Source: Arthrobacter cryoconiti | GTDB taxonomy: Bacteria > Actinomycetota > Actinomycetes > Actinomycetales > Micrococcaceae | Length of the DNA stretch: 64,000 nt | NCBI RefSeq assembly: GCF_020905375.1 | Contig: NZ_JAJJBU010000003.1 | Location: forward strand, 1-64,000 | Direction: 5' to 3' | Shown here: piece after piece, positions 35,539 through 44,345 of the stretch | Layout: each line of letters opens with the position of its first letter | How positions within the stretch are numbered: the stretch's first letter is position 1 | Position numbers and translations under genes: made by a program | The notes under the pieces: model-generated | Databases searched by the model: none | Told to the model about the DNA's origin: nothing | The model's input: the letters and a program-made list of their open reading frames with translations, nothing else

Positions 35539-36802
35539 GCAATCCGGCCTACCGCTGGAGGGAATCCGCGTCTTGGATCTGAGCCGGGCACTGGCCGGCC
35601 CGTACGCCACTGCGCTGCTCAGTGACTTGGGCGCTCAGATCATAAAGACAGAGAGCATCAAAGGTGGTGACTCAAGCCGGTCGTGGCCACCCTTTGAAAA
35701 CGAGCACAGCCTGTACTTCGACTCTGCCAACCGTGGCAAACAGTCGATTGCCATCGACTTCTACAGCCAGGAGGGCCGGGACCTGCTGTGGCAGCTGGCC
35801 GTCAGCTCCGACGTCGTCGTTGAAAACTTCCGCCCCGGCGTGCTGGCCACCATGGGCCTTGACCCCGACGCGCTCCGCGAAACAAAACCAGAAATCGTCA
35901 TTGCGTCCGTGAGTGGATTCGGAGCAACCGGACCGCTGGCACAGGCGCCCGGACTGGACCAAGTAGCGCAGGGAATGACGGGGCTGATGTCCGTGACGGG
36001 GGCTGACGCCGCGAACATGTACCGGGTCGGCGTGCCAATTATCGACATGGTCTCGGGCATCAACACGGCACTGGGCATCGTTGCCGCTTTGGTCGGGCGG
36101 AACCGGACGGGGACGGGGATGGAAGTCTCGACGTCGCTCCTGGAAACCGGGCTTGCCCTGGCAGCATTCCAGGGTCAAAAGTATCTCAGCACCGGTGAAG
36201 TGCCGGTTCCTGCGGGCAATAACCACCCAGTTCTCTCACCCTATGGAGTGTTTAGCACCGGCGATATTCCGGTCATCATCGCGGTGGGCAACCAAACTCA
36301 CTGGCGAGTGCTGTGCGAACTTCTCGGGGCCCCGGAACTGACGGACCACCCGGAGTACGCCACTGGCAAACTGCGCAACGTCAATCGGCATGCCTTGAAA
36401 GTGGTGTTGGAAGAGTTACTGGCCAGTGGCAGTGCCGAACACTGGCTGGGTGAACTTCGCACCGCGAAGATCCCGGCCGGGCCCATCTACAACTACGAAC
36501 AGGCTTTCGCCGATCCGCAGGTCAAAGCCTTGGGAATGGTGCAAACGGTGCAGCGCCGCGACGGTAGCGAACTCCCGCTGGTCCGGGGACCCATCTCCGT
36601 GAACAGGACAGCGCCGCGCATTACGACGGCGCCTCCCGTGCTAGGACAAGACACCTTGGACGTCCTGGCGGAGTTGAACCTCAGCCCGGAGCAAATCAGC
36701 GGACTGGTTCAGGCCGGGATCGTTTTGGCAGCGCCGGATGTGAATGTTGGCGGCTCCGCCGGTTCCGCTGCCCATCTTGGAGGGGCTGGGGTCAGGGCAT
36801 GA
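35531..36802 (+). CDS. Class III (CaiB/BaiF) CoA-transferase
   Basis: 423 residues from ATG 35531, overlapping the aldehyde dehydrogenase by eight bases. Family blocks are IRVLDLSRALAGPYATALLS and LGAQIIKTE. FDSANRGKQSIAIDF, VVENFRPGVLATMGLD and GNNHPVLSPYGVFS follow. These enzymes move CoA between acyl donors and acceptors through an aspartyl-CoA intermediate. It probably activates the acid made by the previous gene. The last 25 residues are Gly/Ala-rich and may be a flexible tail. Confidence 0.9.
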   Translation: MDKQSGLPLEGIRVLDLSRALAGPYATALLSDLGAQIIKTESIKGGDSSRSWPPFENEHSLYFDSANRGKQSIAIDFYSQEGRDLLWQLAVSSDVVVENFRPGVLATMGLDPDALRETKPEIVIASVSGFGATGPLAQAPGLDQVAQGMTGLMSVTGADAANMYRVGVPIIDMVSGINTALGIVAALVGRNRTGTGMEVSTSLLETGLALAAFQGQKYLSTGEVPVPAGNNHPVLSPYGVFSTGDIPVIIAVGNQTHWRVLCELLGAPELTDHPEYATGKLRNVNRHALKVVLEELLASGSAEHWLGELRTAKIPAGPIYNYEQAFADPQVKALGMVQTVQRRDGSELPLVRGPISVNRTAPRITTAPPVLGQDTLDVLAELNLSPEQISGLVQAGIVLAAPDVNVGGSAGSAAHLGGAGVRA

Positions 36803-37626
36803 GTACGTCGGCAACTTCTACACCGGCACGGGCAGGCCTGCTGCGGGTTGAGCAGCACGGGCCCGTGGCGACACTTGTCATGGACAATCCCACTATGCGC
36901 AATGCGCTCACACAGGCGATGTGGCAGCAGTTCGCGGCAGTGCTGGACAAACTCGACTCTGACGATTCAGTCAAAGTGGTGGTGGTCCGGGGCGAAGGTG
37001 CCCATTTTAGCGCCGGAGCAGATATTGCCACGGTTGAAAGAATTCTGCACGATCCAGCAACCGGCCAGCACGACGGCGGCGACATCACAGTGGCCGAGAC
37101 AGCACTGGCCACATTCCGCAAGCCCACCATCGCCGCAATCGACGGTTACTGCGTGGGCGGAGGCTGGCAGATCGCCGGAGCCTGCGACATCCGTTTGGCC
37201 TCGGAGAACGCCGTCTTTGGCATCACCCCGGCAAAGATCGGGATCGTCTACCCCCTTTCCGGGATCCGCCGGCTGGTTCAGTTGGCAGGACCAGCCACCG
37301 CCAAGTACCTGCTGTTCACCGGTGATTTCGTCAATGCGCAGGAGGCTGTGCAGCTTGGCCTGGCGGCGAAGATCATGGAAGCGTCCTCTCTATGGGAGGA
37401 CGTCCACGCATTTGCGCTCAACCTTGCCGGGCGCTCGCAGTTTTCCGTGCAATCACAAAAGGATCTGGTCAACGCCATCAGCGAAGGGATACCTGAGGAC
37501 GCGCTAGCGAACTTGAACGTGTTCTGGCAACAGGAAATGGCGGCAAGTGATGATCCTCGGATTGGCGTTGCCGCATTCCTGGCTAAGGAGACACCACAGT
37601 TCACCTGGCTCCGCCCCTCCACCTAA
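36799..37626 (+). CDS. Enoyl-CoA hydratase/isomerase family protein
   Basis: 275 residues, coupled to the CoA-transferase by an ATGA overlap. The crotonase fold is shown by oxyanion-hole motifs HFSAGADIATVE and GYCVGGGWQIAGACDIRLAS, then FGITPAKIGIVYPLSG. The catalytic glutamates of true hydratases are not obvious: the second site reads AKIGIVYPL, so isomerase, hydrolase or decarboxylase activity is possible. It is last in the operon and followed by a long palindrome that probably ends transcription. Confidence 0.9.
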   Translation: MSTSATSTPARAGLLRVEQHGPVATLVMDNPTMRNALTQAMWQQFAAVLDKLDSDDSVKVVVVRGEGAHFSAGADIATVERILHDPATGQHDGGDITVAETALATFRKPTIAAIDGYCVGGGWQIAGACDIRLASENAVFGITPAKIGIVYPLSGIRRLVQLAGPATAKYLLFTGDFVNAQEAVQLGLAAKIMEASSLWEDVHAFALNLAGRSQFSVQSQKDLVNAISEGIPEDALANLNVFWQQEMAASDDPRIGVAAFLAKETPQFTWLRPST

Positions 37627-37640
37627 TACTCCGCCTGTCC

Positions 37641-37685
37641 AACTGGCCGTCCCCAAACTGGCCGTCCCCAAACTGGCCGTCCCCC
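37641..37685. repeat. Three tandem copies of a 15-bp unit
   Basis: AACTGGCCGTCCCCA occurs at 37641-37655 and 37656-37670, with a third copy at 37671-37685 that differs at the end. The start AACTGGCC also matches the outer part of the palindrome that follows, so the repeat may derive from it. Confidence 0.8.
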
Positions 37686-37686
37686 C

Positions 37687-37758
37687 CAACTGGCCCGCAA
37701 TTGATGTCGAGAAATCGTGGAAAACCACGATTTCTCGACATCAATTGCGGGCCAGTTG
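37687..37758. repeat. Perfect 34-bp palindrome, terminator-like, copy 1 of a repeat family
   Basis: Bases 37687-37720 are exactly complementary to 37725-37758 around the loop AAAA. The outer 17 bases are CAACTGGCCCGCAATTG. The element at 40134-40206 has the same outer arms except G-to-A on the left and C-to-T on the right, which keeps pairing. It lies 60 bases after the enoyl-CoA hydratase stop and 98 bases before the tetR start, so it can act as a terminator, or as a boundary of the TetR/MFS pair. Confidence 0.85.
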
Positions 37759-37806
37759 TCGATTGGCTAGAAGTTTGCGTCAACAGTGACCAAGAACATG
37801 CTCGAA

Positions 37807-37827
37807 TGCAAAGTTTGCACTTGTGCA
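37807..37827. promoter_or_regulatory. Overlapping palindromic operators at the tetR-MFS promoter
   Basis: TGCAAAGTTTGCA (37807-37819) and TGCACTTGTGCA (37816-37827) are perfect palindromes sharing four bases. They lie 30-50 bases before tetR, where the -35 box should be. TACATAAACT near 37841 may hold the -10 box. No ribosome-binding site precedes the ATG at 37857, so the transcript may be leaderless. Autorepression by the TetR product is the natural reading. Confidence 0.65.
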
Positions 37828-37856
37828 ATCTATGCATGAGTACATAAACTGTAGTT

Positions 37857-38480
37857 ATGCAAAAAACTGCCGTCCCGTTGCGTGAGCGTAATCGACTGGA
37901 TACCTGGGCGTTGATTCACGGTGCCGCGTCGACCATGGCGCTCTCCGATGGCTTGAACCACACCACCGTGGAAGCCATCTCCGAATCCGCTGGCATTTCA
38001 AAGCGCACGTTCTTCAACTACTTCCCCACGAAGGAGGACGCCATTTTGGGCGTCCAGGAACCCGTGCTCAACGATGACGCCGTCACTGCCTTTCGCGCCA
38101 ACAGCTCCGCCGACCTCTTCGGCAGCACCGTACGCCTGATGACCTCCGTGGTGCGCACCATGTTCCCAGAAGAACCGGTGCTGCCTCGGCGCAAGGAGTT
38201 GATGGAGCAGTGCCCGGAACTGCGTAAGCGGATGTTCGCACACGTTAATACGGCGGAAACGCTGGTGGAATCGGTGCTTACCGAGCGTTACTCCGAGGGT
38301 GGATCCGCCAGCTCAGGGGTGACGTTAGACAGCGACGGGGCCACGGCTCTGCTCTTGCTGGCCGGCACCGTTATGCGCTTCACCTACCGGCGTGATCCGT
38401 CCGCCGCCTTTTCCGACGGAAGTGCAGCGGTCGATGAATCCATTGAAATCTTTCGAGAGGCAATTCAAGCAACCTTATGA
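37857..38480 (+). CDS. TetR-family repressor of the adjacent efflux pump
   Basis: 207 residues. The helix-turn-helix is TTVEAISESAGISKRTFFNYF followed by PTKEDAILG, matching the AcrR group with FFNYFP. The C-terminal ligand domain is unclassified. It is coupled to the MFS gene by an ATGA overlap, a common layout of drug-responsive repressor and pump. Palindromes in its own promoter suggest autoregulation. Confidence 0.92.
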   Translation: MQKTAVPLRERNRLDTWALIHGAASTMALSDGLNHTTVEAISESAGISKRTFFNYFPTKEDAILGVQEPVLNDDAVTAFRANSSADLFGSTVRLMTSVVRTMFPEEPVLPRRKELMEQCPELRKRMFAHVNTAETLVESVLTERYSEGGSASSGVTLDSDGATALLLLAGTVMRFTYRRDPSAAFSDGSAAVDESIEIFREAIQATL

Positions 38481-40129
38481 GTACCCCACAAACCCTTGAC
38501 GCATCGGTTGATCCCGGTGAGAAACGTAAAATAGTCTTGCTCTTCGCCGGCCTCATGGTCACCATGCTGTTGGCGTCCTTGAATCAGACGGTTCTCTCAA
38601 GCGCGCTCCCCACGATGGTGGGCGAGCTCAACGGCGTCGAACATATGGCATGGGCCATCACGGCCTTCATCCTCGCCTCTACCATCATGATGCCGGTGTA
38701 CGGCAAGCTAGGTGACCTTTTGGGCCGCAAGCCCATGCTGTTATTTGCGATCTCCATCTTTACGGTGGGTTCCGTGGTTGGCGCGTTGGCCCCCGATATG
38801 ACAACACTGATCGGGGCCCGCGTCATTCAAGGCTTGGGTGGCGGAGGTTTGATGATCCTCTCACAGGCCACGATTGCCGACGTCGTTCCTGCCCGCGAAC
38901 GTGGCAAATACATGGGCATCATGGGTGGCGTCTTCGCCTTCTCCTCGGTGGCTGGACCGCTCATTGGCGGCGGGTTGACTGAGGGTCCCGGCTGGCGCTG
39001 GACGTTTTGGATGAACGTTCCGCTGGCAGCTTTGGCCATTCTTGCCACCGTGTTTTTGCTGCACATACCGAAGGTTGTTCACTCGGTCCGGCCCAAAATC
39101 GACTACCTGGGCATGATGCTGATTGCCCTTGCGACCACCGCGCTGGTGTTGGTGGGAACTTGGGGCGGTTCGCAGTACGCCTGGATGTCTCCAGAAATCA
39201 TGACCCTGGCGTTCGTTGCCGTAGTGACCGGCGCTCTCTTTGTGTTCGTAGAGAGCCGTGCTGAGGAACCGGTGATGCCGCTAATGTTGTTCAAGAGCCG
39301 CAACTTCAACTTGACTACTCTGGCGGGCCTACTGACCGGTATAGCCATGTTCGGCGCCATCGGTTACATGCCCACGTACATGCAGATGGCCACGGGCTAC
39401 TCGGCTACTCAAGCCGGACTTCTCATGATCCCCATGATGGCGTGCATGCTGGTGGTCTCGGTGATTATTGGCCGACGAGTCTCCACGACTGGCCGCTACA
39501 AGGTGGCTCCGATTGTGGGCTCAGTGATCCTCGGTGCGGCGCTTTTACTGCTGGCCACCATTCACGCCGATTCACCGGTCTACCTCATCTGCATCTACTT
39601 GGGACTCATGGGCATAGGACTGGGAGCCAGCATGCAGATCCTCACACTGGTCGCGCAGAATTCGTTCCCGCTGAAGTTCGTGGGCACTGCTACTGCCGGG
39701 CAGAACTATTTCCGTCAGGTGGGAGCCACGCTGGGTTCCGCCGTCGTCGGTGCCGTCTTTGCCAGCCGCCTCAAGGATCTCATTAGTGAAAAGCTGCCTG
39801 CGGGGGCCGGTGGCGGTAGCAATTCTTTCACACCACATTTGGTTAGCACTTTGCCTGGGCCCATCAAAAAGATCGTGATTGAGTCCTACAATGAGGCCCT
39901 GATCCCACTGTTCCTCTGGATGGTTCCGTTGGCTGTGCTCGCGGCAATCGTGCTGTGTTTTGTGAAAGAAGTGCCGTTGGCGACCAAGATCGACCGCGAA
40001 ACGATTGTGGATATCGCTCCGGGCACCCTAGCCGAGTTCGAGCAGGAGATCTTGGTGGAGGAAATAGTGCTGCACGACGCCGAGCACGAAAGTGAGCTTG
40101 AAACTGCCGGTTCCGCTTCGCGAAGGTAG
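38477..40129 (+). CDS. DHA2-family multidrug MFS exporter
   Basis: 550 residues with 14 predicted membrane helices. Motif A is GKLGDLLGRKPML and motif C for antiporters is FSSVAGPLIGGGLTEGPGWRWTFW (seen in part). The early LNQTVLSSALPTMVGEL is typical of EmrB/QacA-like proteins. It should expel hydrophobic or cationic compounds by proton antiport. The C-terminal 60 residues are cytosolic and acidic. A palindrome follows four bases after the stop. Confidence 0.92.
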   Translation: MSTPQTLDASVDPGEKRKIVLLFAGLMVTMLLASLNQTVLSSALPTMVGELNGVEHMAWAITAFILASTIMMPVYGKLGDLLGRKPMLLFAISIFTVGSVVGALAPDMTTLIGARVIQGLGGGGLMILSQATIADVVPARERGKYMGIMGGVFAFSSVAGPLIGGGLTEGPGWRWTFWMNVPLAALAILATVFLLHIPKVVHSVRPKIDYLGMMLIALATTALVLVGTWGGSQYAWMSPEIMTLAFVAVVTGALFVFVESRAEEPVMPLMLFKSRNFNLTTLAGLLTGIAMFGAIGYMPTYMQMATGYSATQAGLLMIPMMACMLVVSVIIGRRVSTTGRYKVAPIVGSVILGAALLLLATIHADSPVYLICIYLGLMGIGLGASMQILTLVAQNSFPLKFVGTATAGQNYFRQVGATLGSAVVGAVFASRLKDLISEKLPAGAGGGSNSFTPHLVSTLPGPIKKIVIESYNEALIPLFLWMVPLAVLAAIVLCFVKEVPLATKIDRETIVDIAPGTLAEFEQEILVEEIVLHDAEHESELETAGSASRR

Positions 40130-40133
40130 TCGG

Positions 40134-40206
40134 CAACTGACCCGCAATTGATGTCGTCGATCAACCTATATCGGTTGATGAAACTACAACAATTGCGGGT
40201 CAGTTG
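40134..40206. repeat. Palindrome copy 2, terminator-like
   Basis: CAACTGACCCGCAATTG (40134-40150) pairs exactly with 40190-40206. An inner stem ATCAACC/GGTTGAT lies at 40160-40166 and 40173-40179. The outer stem is the same as copy 1 (37687-37758) but for one compensated base pair. It begins four bases after the MFS stop and is followed by TTTATA, which fits a terminator. Confidence 0.85.
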
Positions 40207-40306
40207 TTTATAGCGTCAGCTTTCCATGGGACGGCCGTGCGTGGGCTGTGAGAATTCGGGCCGGTAGACTGGGACGGGAAAAGACAACAACGTAATTGAG
40301 GGTCCC

Positions 40307-41380
40307 TTGCCAGAATTTACCGCCCGATTTGCCACCGCCGCTGAAACCGACCAGTGGGACATCTTGGTCACAGCAAACCCCAATGGCGGCAATTTGCTCC
40401 AGTCCGCAGCCTTTGCTGCCGTGAAGAAAAACTATGGATGGACACCGCAATTTGTGGTGATCGAGGGTGCTGGCTATGTCAGTTATAACCTGGTCCTGGA
40501 AAAGTCATACCCCCTTCTAGGGCGCTTGTGGTACCTGGTCAAAGGTCCCGACACCACGGTCCTAGCGGACATTCCTGCCATGACACAAGCCCTGCGCGTC
40601 TTTAGCAAGCGTGCCGGTCTCAACGTCTTCGCCGTGAAGATTGAACCAGACATTATTGCCTGCGATGAAGCCACTACTGTGCTTTCTGGCGCCGGGTTCA
40701 TCAAAATGCCTAATCTGCAACCCAACGACAGCACGGCTTTGCTGGATATTTCCCCCGAGCCACAACAGTTGTTGCGAAACCTCCAATCCCGTGGCCGCAA
40801 CGCCGTCCGCCGAGCCATCCGCGAAGAGGTTGAGGTGGTTCGCATGGAACCAGACGAAACCACCATGCGGACAATGTACGAGCTGATGCTCGGCACCATC
40901 GCTGCCAAATCAAACACCCAGGCGCGCAAGTACGAATACTACAAACAGTTCTGGAGCGAGTTTGCTAGCCGGGGGCAGGGCAGGTTCTATTTTGTGTTTG
41001 AAGACGGTGTGGCCTCAGTGGGTGCCTTCGTGGTCAACTACGGCAGGAAGGCAACGTATAAGGACGGCGGATCGCTGCAGAAACGTTCACAATACGGGGA
41101 CTCGCACCTGGTCCAATGGGTGGCCATCAACGATATGAAGGAACTGGGCGCTCTTGAGTACGACCTCTGCGGCACCCCGCCGGCTGACCAGCTGAAAGAC
41201 ACCACGCATCCGTACCATGGGTTGGGTTTGTTCAAAACGAGTTTCTCAAAAACTGTGACGGACTTTGTGGGGTGCTGGGAGCTACCCTTCGCCCCGTTGC
41301 GATACAAGATCTGGACCACCGTGGCAGAACGAATAGCCCGCCAAGTGTATGTCCGGCGCACAGGGGACAGGTTCTATTAG
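40307..41380 (+). CDS. FemX/FemAB-family peptidoglycan bridge aminoacyltransferase
   Basis: 357 residues from TTG 40307 after GAGGG. It shows two GNAT-like halves typical of Fem proteins, with LLQSAAFAAVKKNYGW near the start, QSRGRNAVRRAIREEVEV in the middle and YKDGGSLQKRSQYGDSHLVQW with the family's core tyrosine/glycine region. YDLCGTPP and HPYHGLGLFKTSF close it. The family adds amino acids from aminoacyl-tRNA to lipid II peptide stems. Arthrobacter-type walls have interpeptide bridges, so the role fits. It is monocistronic. Confidence 0.88.
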   Translation: MPEFTARFATAAETDQWDILVTANPNGGNLLQSAAFAAVKKNYGWTPQFVVIEGAGYVSYNLVLEKSYPLLGRLWYLVKGPDTTVLADIPAMTQALRVFSKRAGLNVFAVKIEPDIIACDEATTVLSGAGFIKMPNLQPNDSTALLDISPEPQQLLRNLQSRGRNAVRRAIREEVEVVRMEPDETTMRTMYELMLGTIAAKSNTQARKYEYYKQFWSEFASRGQGRFYFVFEDGVASVGAFVVNYGRKATYKDGGSLQKRSQYGDSHLVQWVAINDMKELGALEYDLCGTPPADQLKDTTHPYHGLGLFKTSFSKTVTDFVGCWELPFAPLRYKIWTTVAERIARQVYVRRTGDRFY

Positions 41381-41581
41381 AAGCTTCCTGGCACCCATGA
41401 CTGACGCGAGGAGTGCGCAAAAGAGACGGTGTGGCCTATTCAACGGTCAGACTTACTCAAGGTCCATGGGATAGAAGTTAGGGTAGTGAAGAAAGTTCGT
41501 CAGAGATCCGTCGGGTAGCTGACGGGGCTGGGCCGACTGGCTGCCCGGTCGACGTTATTGAGCAGTTGAGGAAGTCATCAG

Positions 41582-43435
41582 GTGGCAGAAGATCCATGGA
41601 ACCCTCCGGCAAGGGCACTGCCCAAGATCGAGCCTAAAATACAGCCACGATCACTGCCGCGGGTCGAAGTTGAGAGCTCACCGGCGCCCAAACCTGTGCC
41701 CAAGGTTACGTCAATGCCGGCGCCCAAACCTGTGCCCTAGGTTACGTCTATGCCGGCGCCCAAACCTGTGCCCTAGGTTACGTCTATGCCGGCGCCCAAA
41801 CCTGTGCCCTAGGTTACGTCTATGCCGGCGCCCAAACCTGTGCCCAAGGTTACGTCTATGCCGGCGCCCAAACCTGTGCCCAAGGTTTCGTCCAAGCCTG
41901 CGCCCACGACGGCGGCCAAGCCTGCGCTCAAGTCGCAAGCTAAAACCCAGCCCAAGATTAGTGCCAAGGCGCAAGCCAAATCTCAAGCGAAAGTGCATGC
42001 CAAAGCCCAGCCTCTGACTCCCGCGCAGGCGCGGGCTAACGAGTCTGCGCGCAGAGTTTTGCGCCGATTAGTCCAGGGCGAAGCGCCACCTACGGCGCCG
42101 ATGAACATTGTGGATCGGCTGGCTGGTAGCCCGTATGCGAATCCCATGATCCAGGTGGGGCAAGCCGATGAATCAGCCCGGAAAACAATCGACTTTGCGC
42201 TGCGTCTGGCGGAAACCATGTTCCGTTACGGGGCTGGAGCTTTGGAAGTGGAGACGTCTATCATCGCTGTGACGGCGGCTTTCGGGCTGCGGAACATCGA
42301 AGTAGATATCACCAACCAGTCAGTAATTATCAACTATGCCCACCGCGACGGCGTTCCGATCACCGTGCTGCGCGTTGTCCGGTCTTGGACTAACAACTAT
42401 GCGGGCTTGGTGGAGGTGCATGAGCTGGTCACTGACATTGTGGGTGGCGGGTTGCCACGTTCCGACGCCTATCACCGCTTAGATGTGATCATCAAGCGAC
42501 CCAAGCCCTTTCCCCGGTGGATGGTGGCGTGGGCTGAAGCTGTTTTTGCCGCGGCAGTGGTGGGGGTCATCGGCGGGACAATATTTGGCATGCTCGTGGC
42601 TCTGCTGACCATCTTGATGGCCGGTCAAGTGGCCCGGGTGATGGGCAAATGGCGAGTACCGGACTTCTTTGTCACGGCCATCAGCTCCTTCATTGTCACT
42701 GCCGTGGCCGTGCTGTGTTTCATGTTCCATGCGCCCTTAAGTCCCTCAGTGGTGGTGGCCGGTGGAATCTTGCTCATGTTGCCGTCAGGGCGGCTGGTTT
42801 CCGCGGTGCAGGATGCCATCAACGGCTTTCCAGTCACGGCTGCTGGTCGGTTCCTCTCGGCATTTTTGACGTTTGGTGCCATCGTGGCCGGAATCGCTGT
42901 GGCCCTTGTGACCAGTGCCTTGTTTGGTGCAAGCCGTCTCGATGTCGCCGAGCCAATCGTCGGGAGCTGGCCACTGTATGTTGTGGTGCCTCTCGTTGCT
43001 GTGGCCACAGTGGCAATCTGCATCGCCGAACAAACGTCGGTGAAGCTCCTTCTGCCCACCATGGGCGTAGCCCTGGCAGGCTATTTGTCTTACTACGTGG
43101 GCATGGAATTTGGCCTTGGCGGCCGGTTTGCCCCGGCGGTGGCAGCGATCGTAGTCGGGGTGTTATCTCGAGTGATTGCCCTGCGCATGCGCGCCCCGCA
43201 ACTGGTGGTGGCCGTGCCGTCAATCATCTTCTTGTTGGTGGGCTTGTCTATCTTCCGGGCCATGTTTGTTATGACCCTTACGCCGGAAGATTCCGTGACG
43301 GGTGCTGTTGGCATCTTCAACGCGTTGGTGGTGATCTTGGCCGTGGCGGCCGGCGTCGTCCTAGGAGATAACATTGCCCGCCCGCTCACCCGCACCAACG
43401 GTAATAAGGACAGGCGACGTAACCGCAGACGGTGA
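41582..43435 (+). pseudogene. thrE: Threonine/serine exporter (ThrE) gene with three in-frame TAG codons in an N-terminal repeat
   Basis: The membrane part is intact ThrE: an N-terminal DUF1212 domain (FALRLAETMFRYGAGALEVE, then IIAVTAAFGLRNIEV) and about ten helices ending GVVLGDNIARPLTR, with a basic tail. It exports threonine and serine by proton antiport. The natural start is GTG 41582 with GAGGA upstream, in frame with the rest. A Lys/Pro/Ala-rich N-terminal region follows with six copies of PAPKPVPKVTSM. Copies 2, 3 and 4 have TAG for AAG at 41738, 41774 and 41810. An intact frame remains from the ATG at 41822, which gives 537 residues and keeps the whole membrane domain. That ATG is 10 bases after the last TAG, so reinitiation could yield working protein. 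Status therefore ambiguous: broken long form, possibly functional short form. Confidence 0.85.
41681..41896 (+). repeat. Six tandem 36-bp units in thrE
   Basis: Units begin at 41681, 41717, 41753, 41789, 41825 and 41861, and each encodes PAPKPVPKVTSM or a variant. They are nearly identical at base level, which points to recent expansion. A single A-to-T change is present in three neighbouring units. Confidence 0.92.
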
Positions 43436-43451
43436 GAGGTGCGCGTGGGGG

Positions 43452-44306
43452 CTAGAGAATCTTTCCGATGGGTTCCTTCTTTTCGGCCTGGAAGCGGTCC
43501 TCGCTGCGCCCGTAAGCCCAATAGCCGGACAACGAGACCTGGGAACGTTCTAGCCCGCGCTGCTTGAACAAGATGTCACGCAAGGCCTTGATGGACTCAC
43601 GTTCACCGTGCACAAAAGCATCCACCCGCCCGGATAGCCACGGACCGGTTGCGACGGCATCGATCAATGCGGTGCTTGCGGCAGGTGTGGCGCCGTCTCG
43701 GAACAACCACGTTAGTTCGACGCCGGGGGGTGCTGTGAGGGTGAGGACGTCCGCCGGAGTATCTACCTCGAAGTAGGCGTGACCGCGTGCATCGGAGTCG
43801 AGGGACTCAAGTGCAGCGGCGATGGCCGGAAGGGCAGATTCATCACCCGCAAATAAGTACCAGTCGGCGTCGGGGTTGGGGCGGTAGGCCCCTCCTGGCC
43901 CGGAGAAGATGATGCGATCTCCTGGCTTCGACGCCGCAGCCCACGGGCCGGCGAGTCCGGAGTCACCGTGCAAGACGAAGTCGATGGCAACTTCACCGGC
44001 GTCCATATTTATCCAGCGCAGCGTGTAGGTCCGAGTGAGCGGCCACTGCTCGCGGGGCAAGTCCTCGCGGAGGGCAAAGACGTCCACTGGTTCGGCATAC
44101 TCCACGCCGGGCTGTAAGAAGTGGATCTTGACGTACATGTCCGTGGCATCCTTGGGCACAAAACGAGCCAGATCGCCTCCTCCAGCCACAATCCGCACCA
44201 TATGCTCACCCAGTCGTTCCTTGCGCAGCACGCTCAACGTAAATTGGGTGCGCGGCTTGACGGCGGGGGCTACGAATGGCTCGGTGCTGGTGGGGGCGTG
44301 GTTCAC
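43452..44306 (-). CDS. Siderophore-interacting protein (ViuB-like ferric reductase)
   Basis: 284 residues. An FAD-binding domain with FTLSVLRKERLGEHMVRIVAGG and TRTYTLRWINMDAGEVAIDF (R-x-Y-T/S flavin motif) is followed by the SIP NAD(P)-like domain with WYLFAGDESALPAIAAALES. The C-terminus has SLSGYWAYGRSEDRF. It reduces Fe(III)-siderophore complexes in the cytosol to release iron. An iron-box-like palindrome lies about 40 bases upstream of the start, so iron-dependent repression is likely. It is convergent with thrE. Confidence 0.92.
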   Translation of the reverse strand: MNHAPTSTEPFVAPAVKPRTQFTLSVLRKERLGEHMVRIVAGGGDLARFVPKDATDMYVKIHFLQPGVEYAEPVDVFALREDLPREQWPLTRTYTLRWINMDAGEVAIDFVLHGDSGLAGPWAAASKPGDRIIFSGPGGAYRPNPDADWYLFAGDESALPAIAAALESLDSDARGHAYFEVDTPADVLTLTAPPGVELTWLFRDGATPAASTALIDAVATGPWLSGRVDAFVHGERESIKALRDILFKQRGLERSQVSLSGYWAYGRSEDRFQAEKKEPIGKIL

Positions 44307-44345
44307 AAAATCTCCTGGATCGTGGTGGCTCGCGAACGTAAAAAG

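Noticed and set aside
41711-41998. Plus- and minus-strand Arg/Pro-rich frames across the thrE repeat
   Set aside because: They are other frames of the 36-base repeat, which stay open only because the repeat length is divisible by three.
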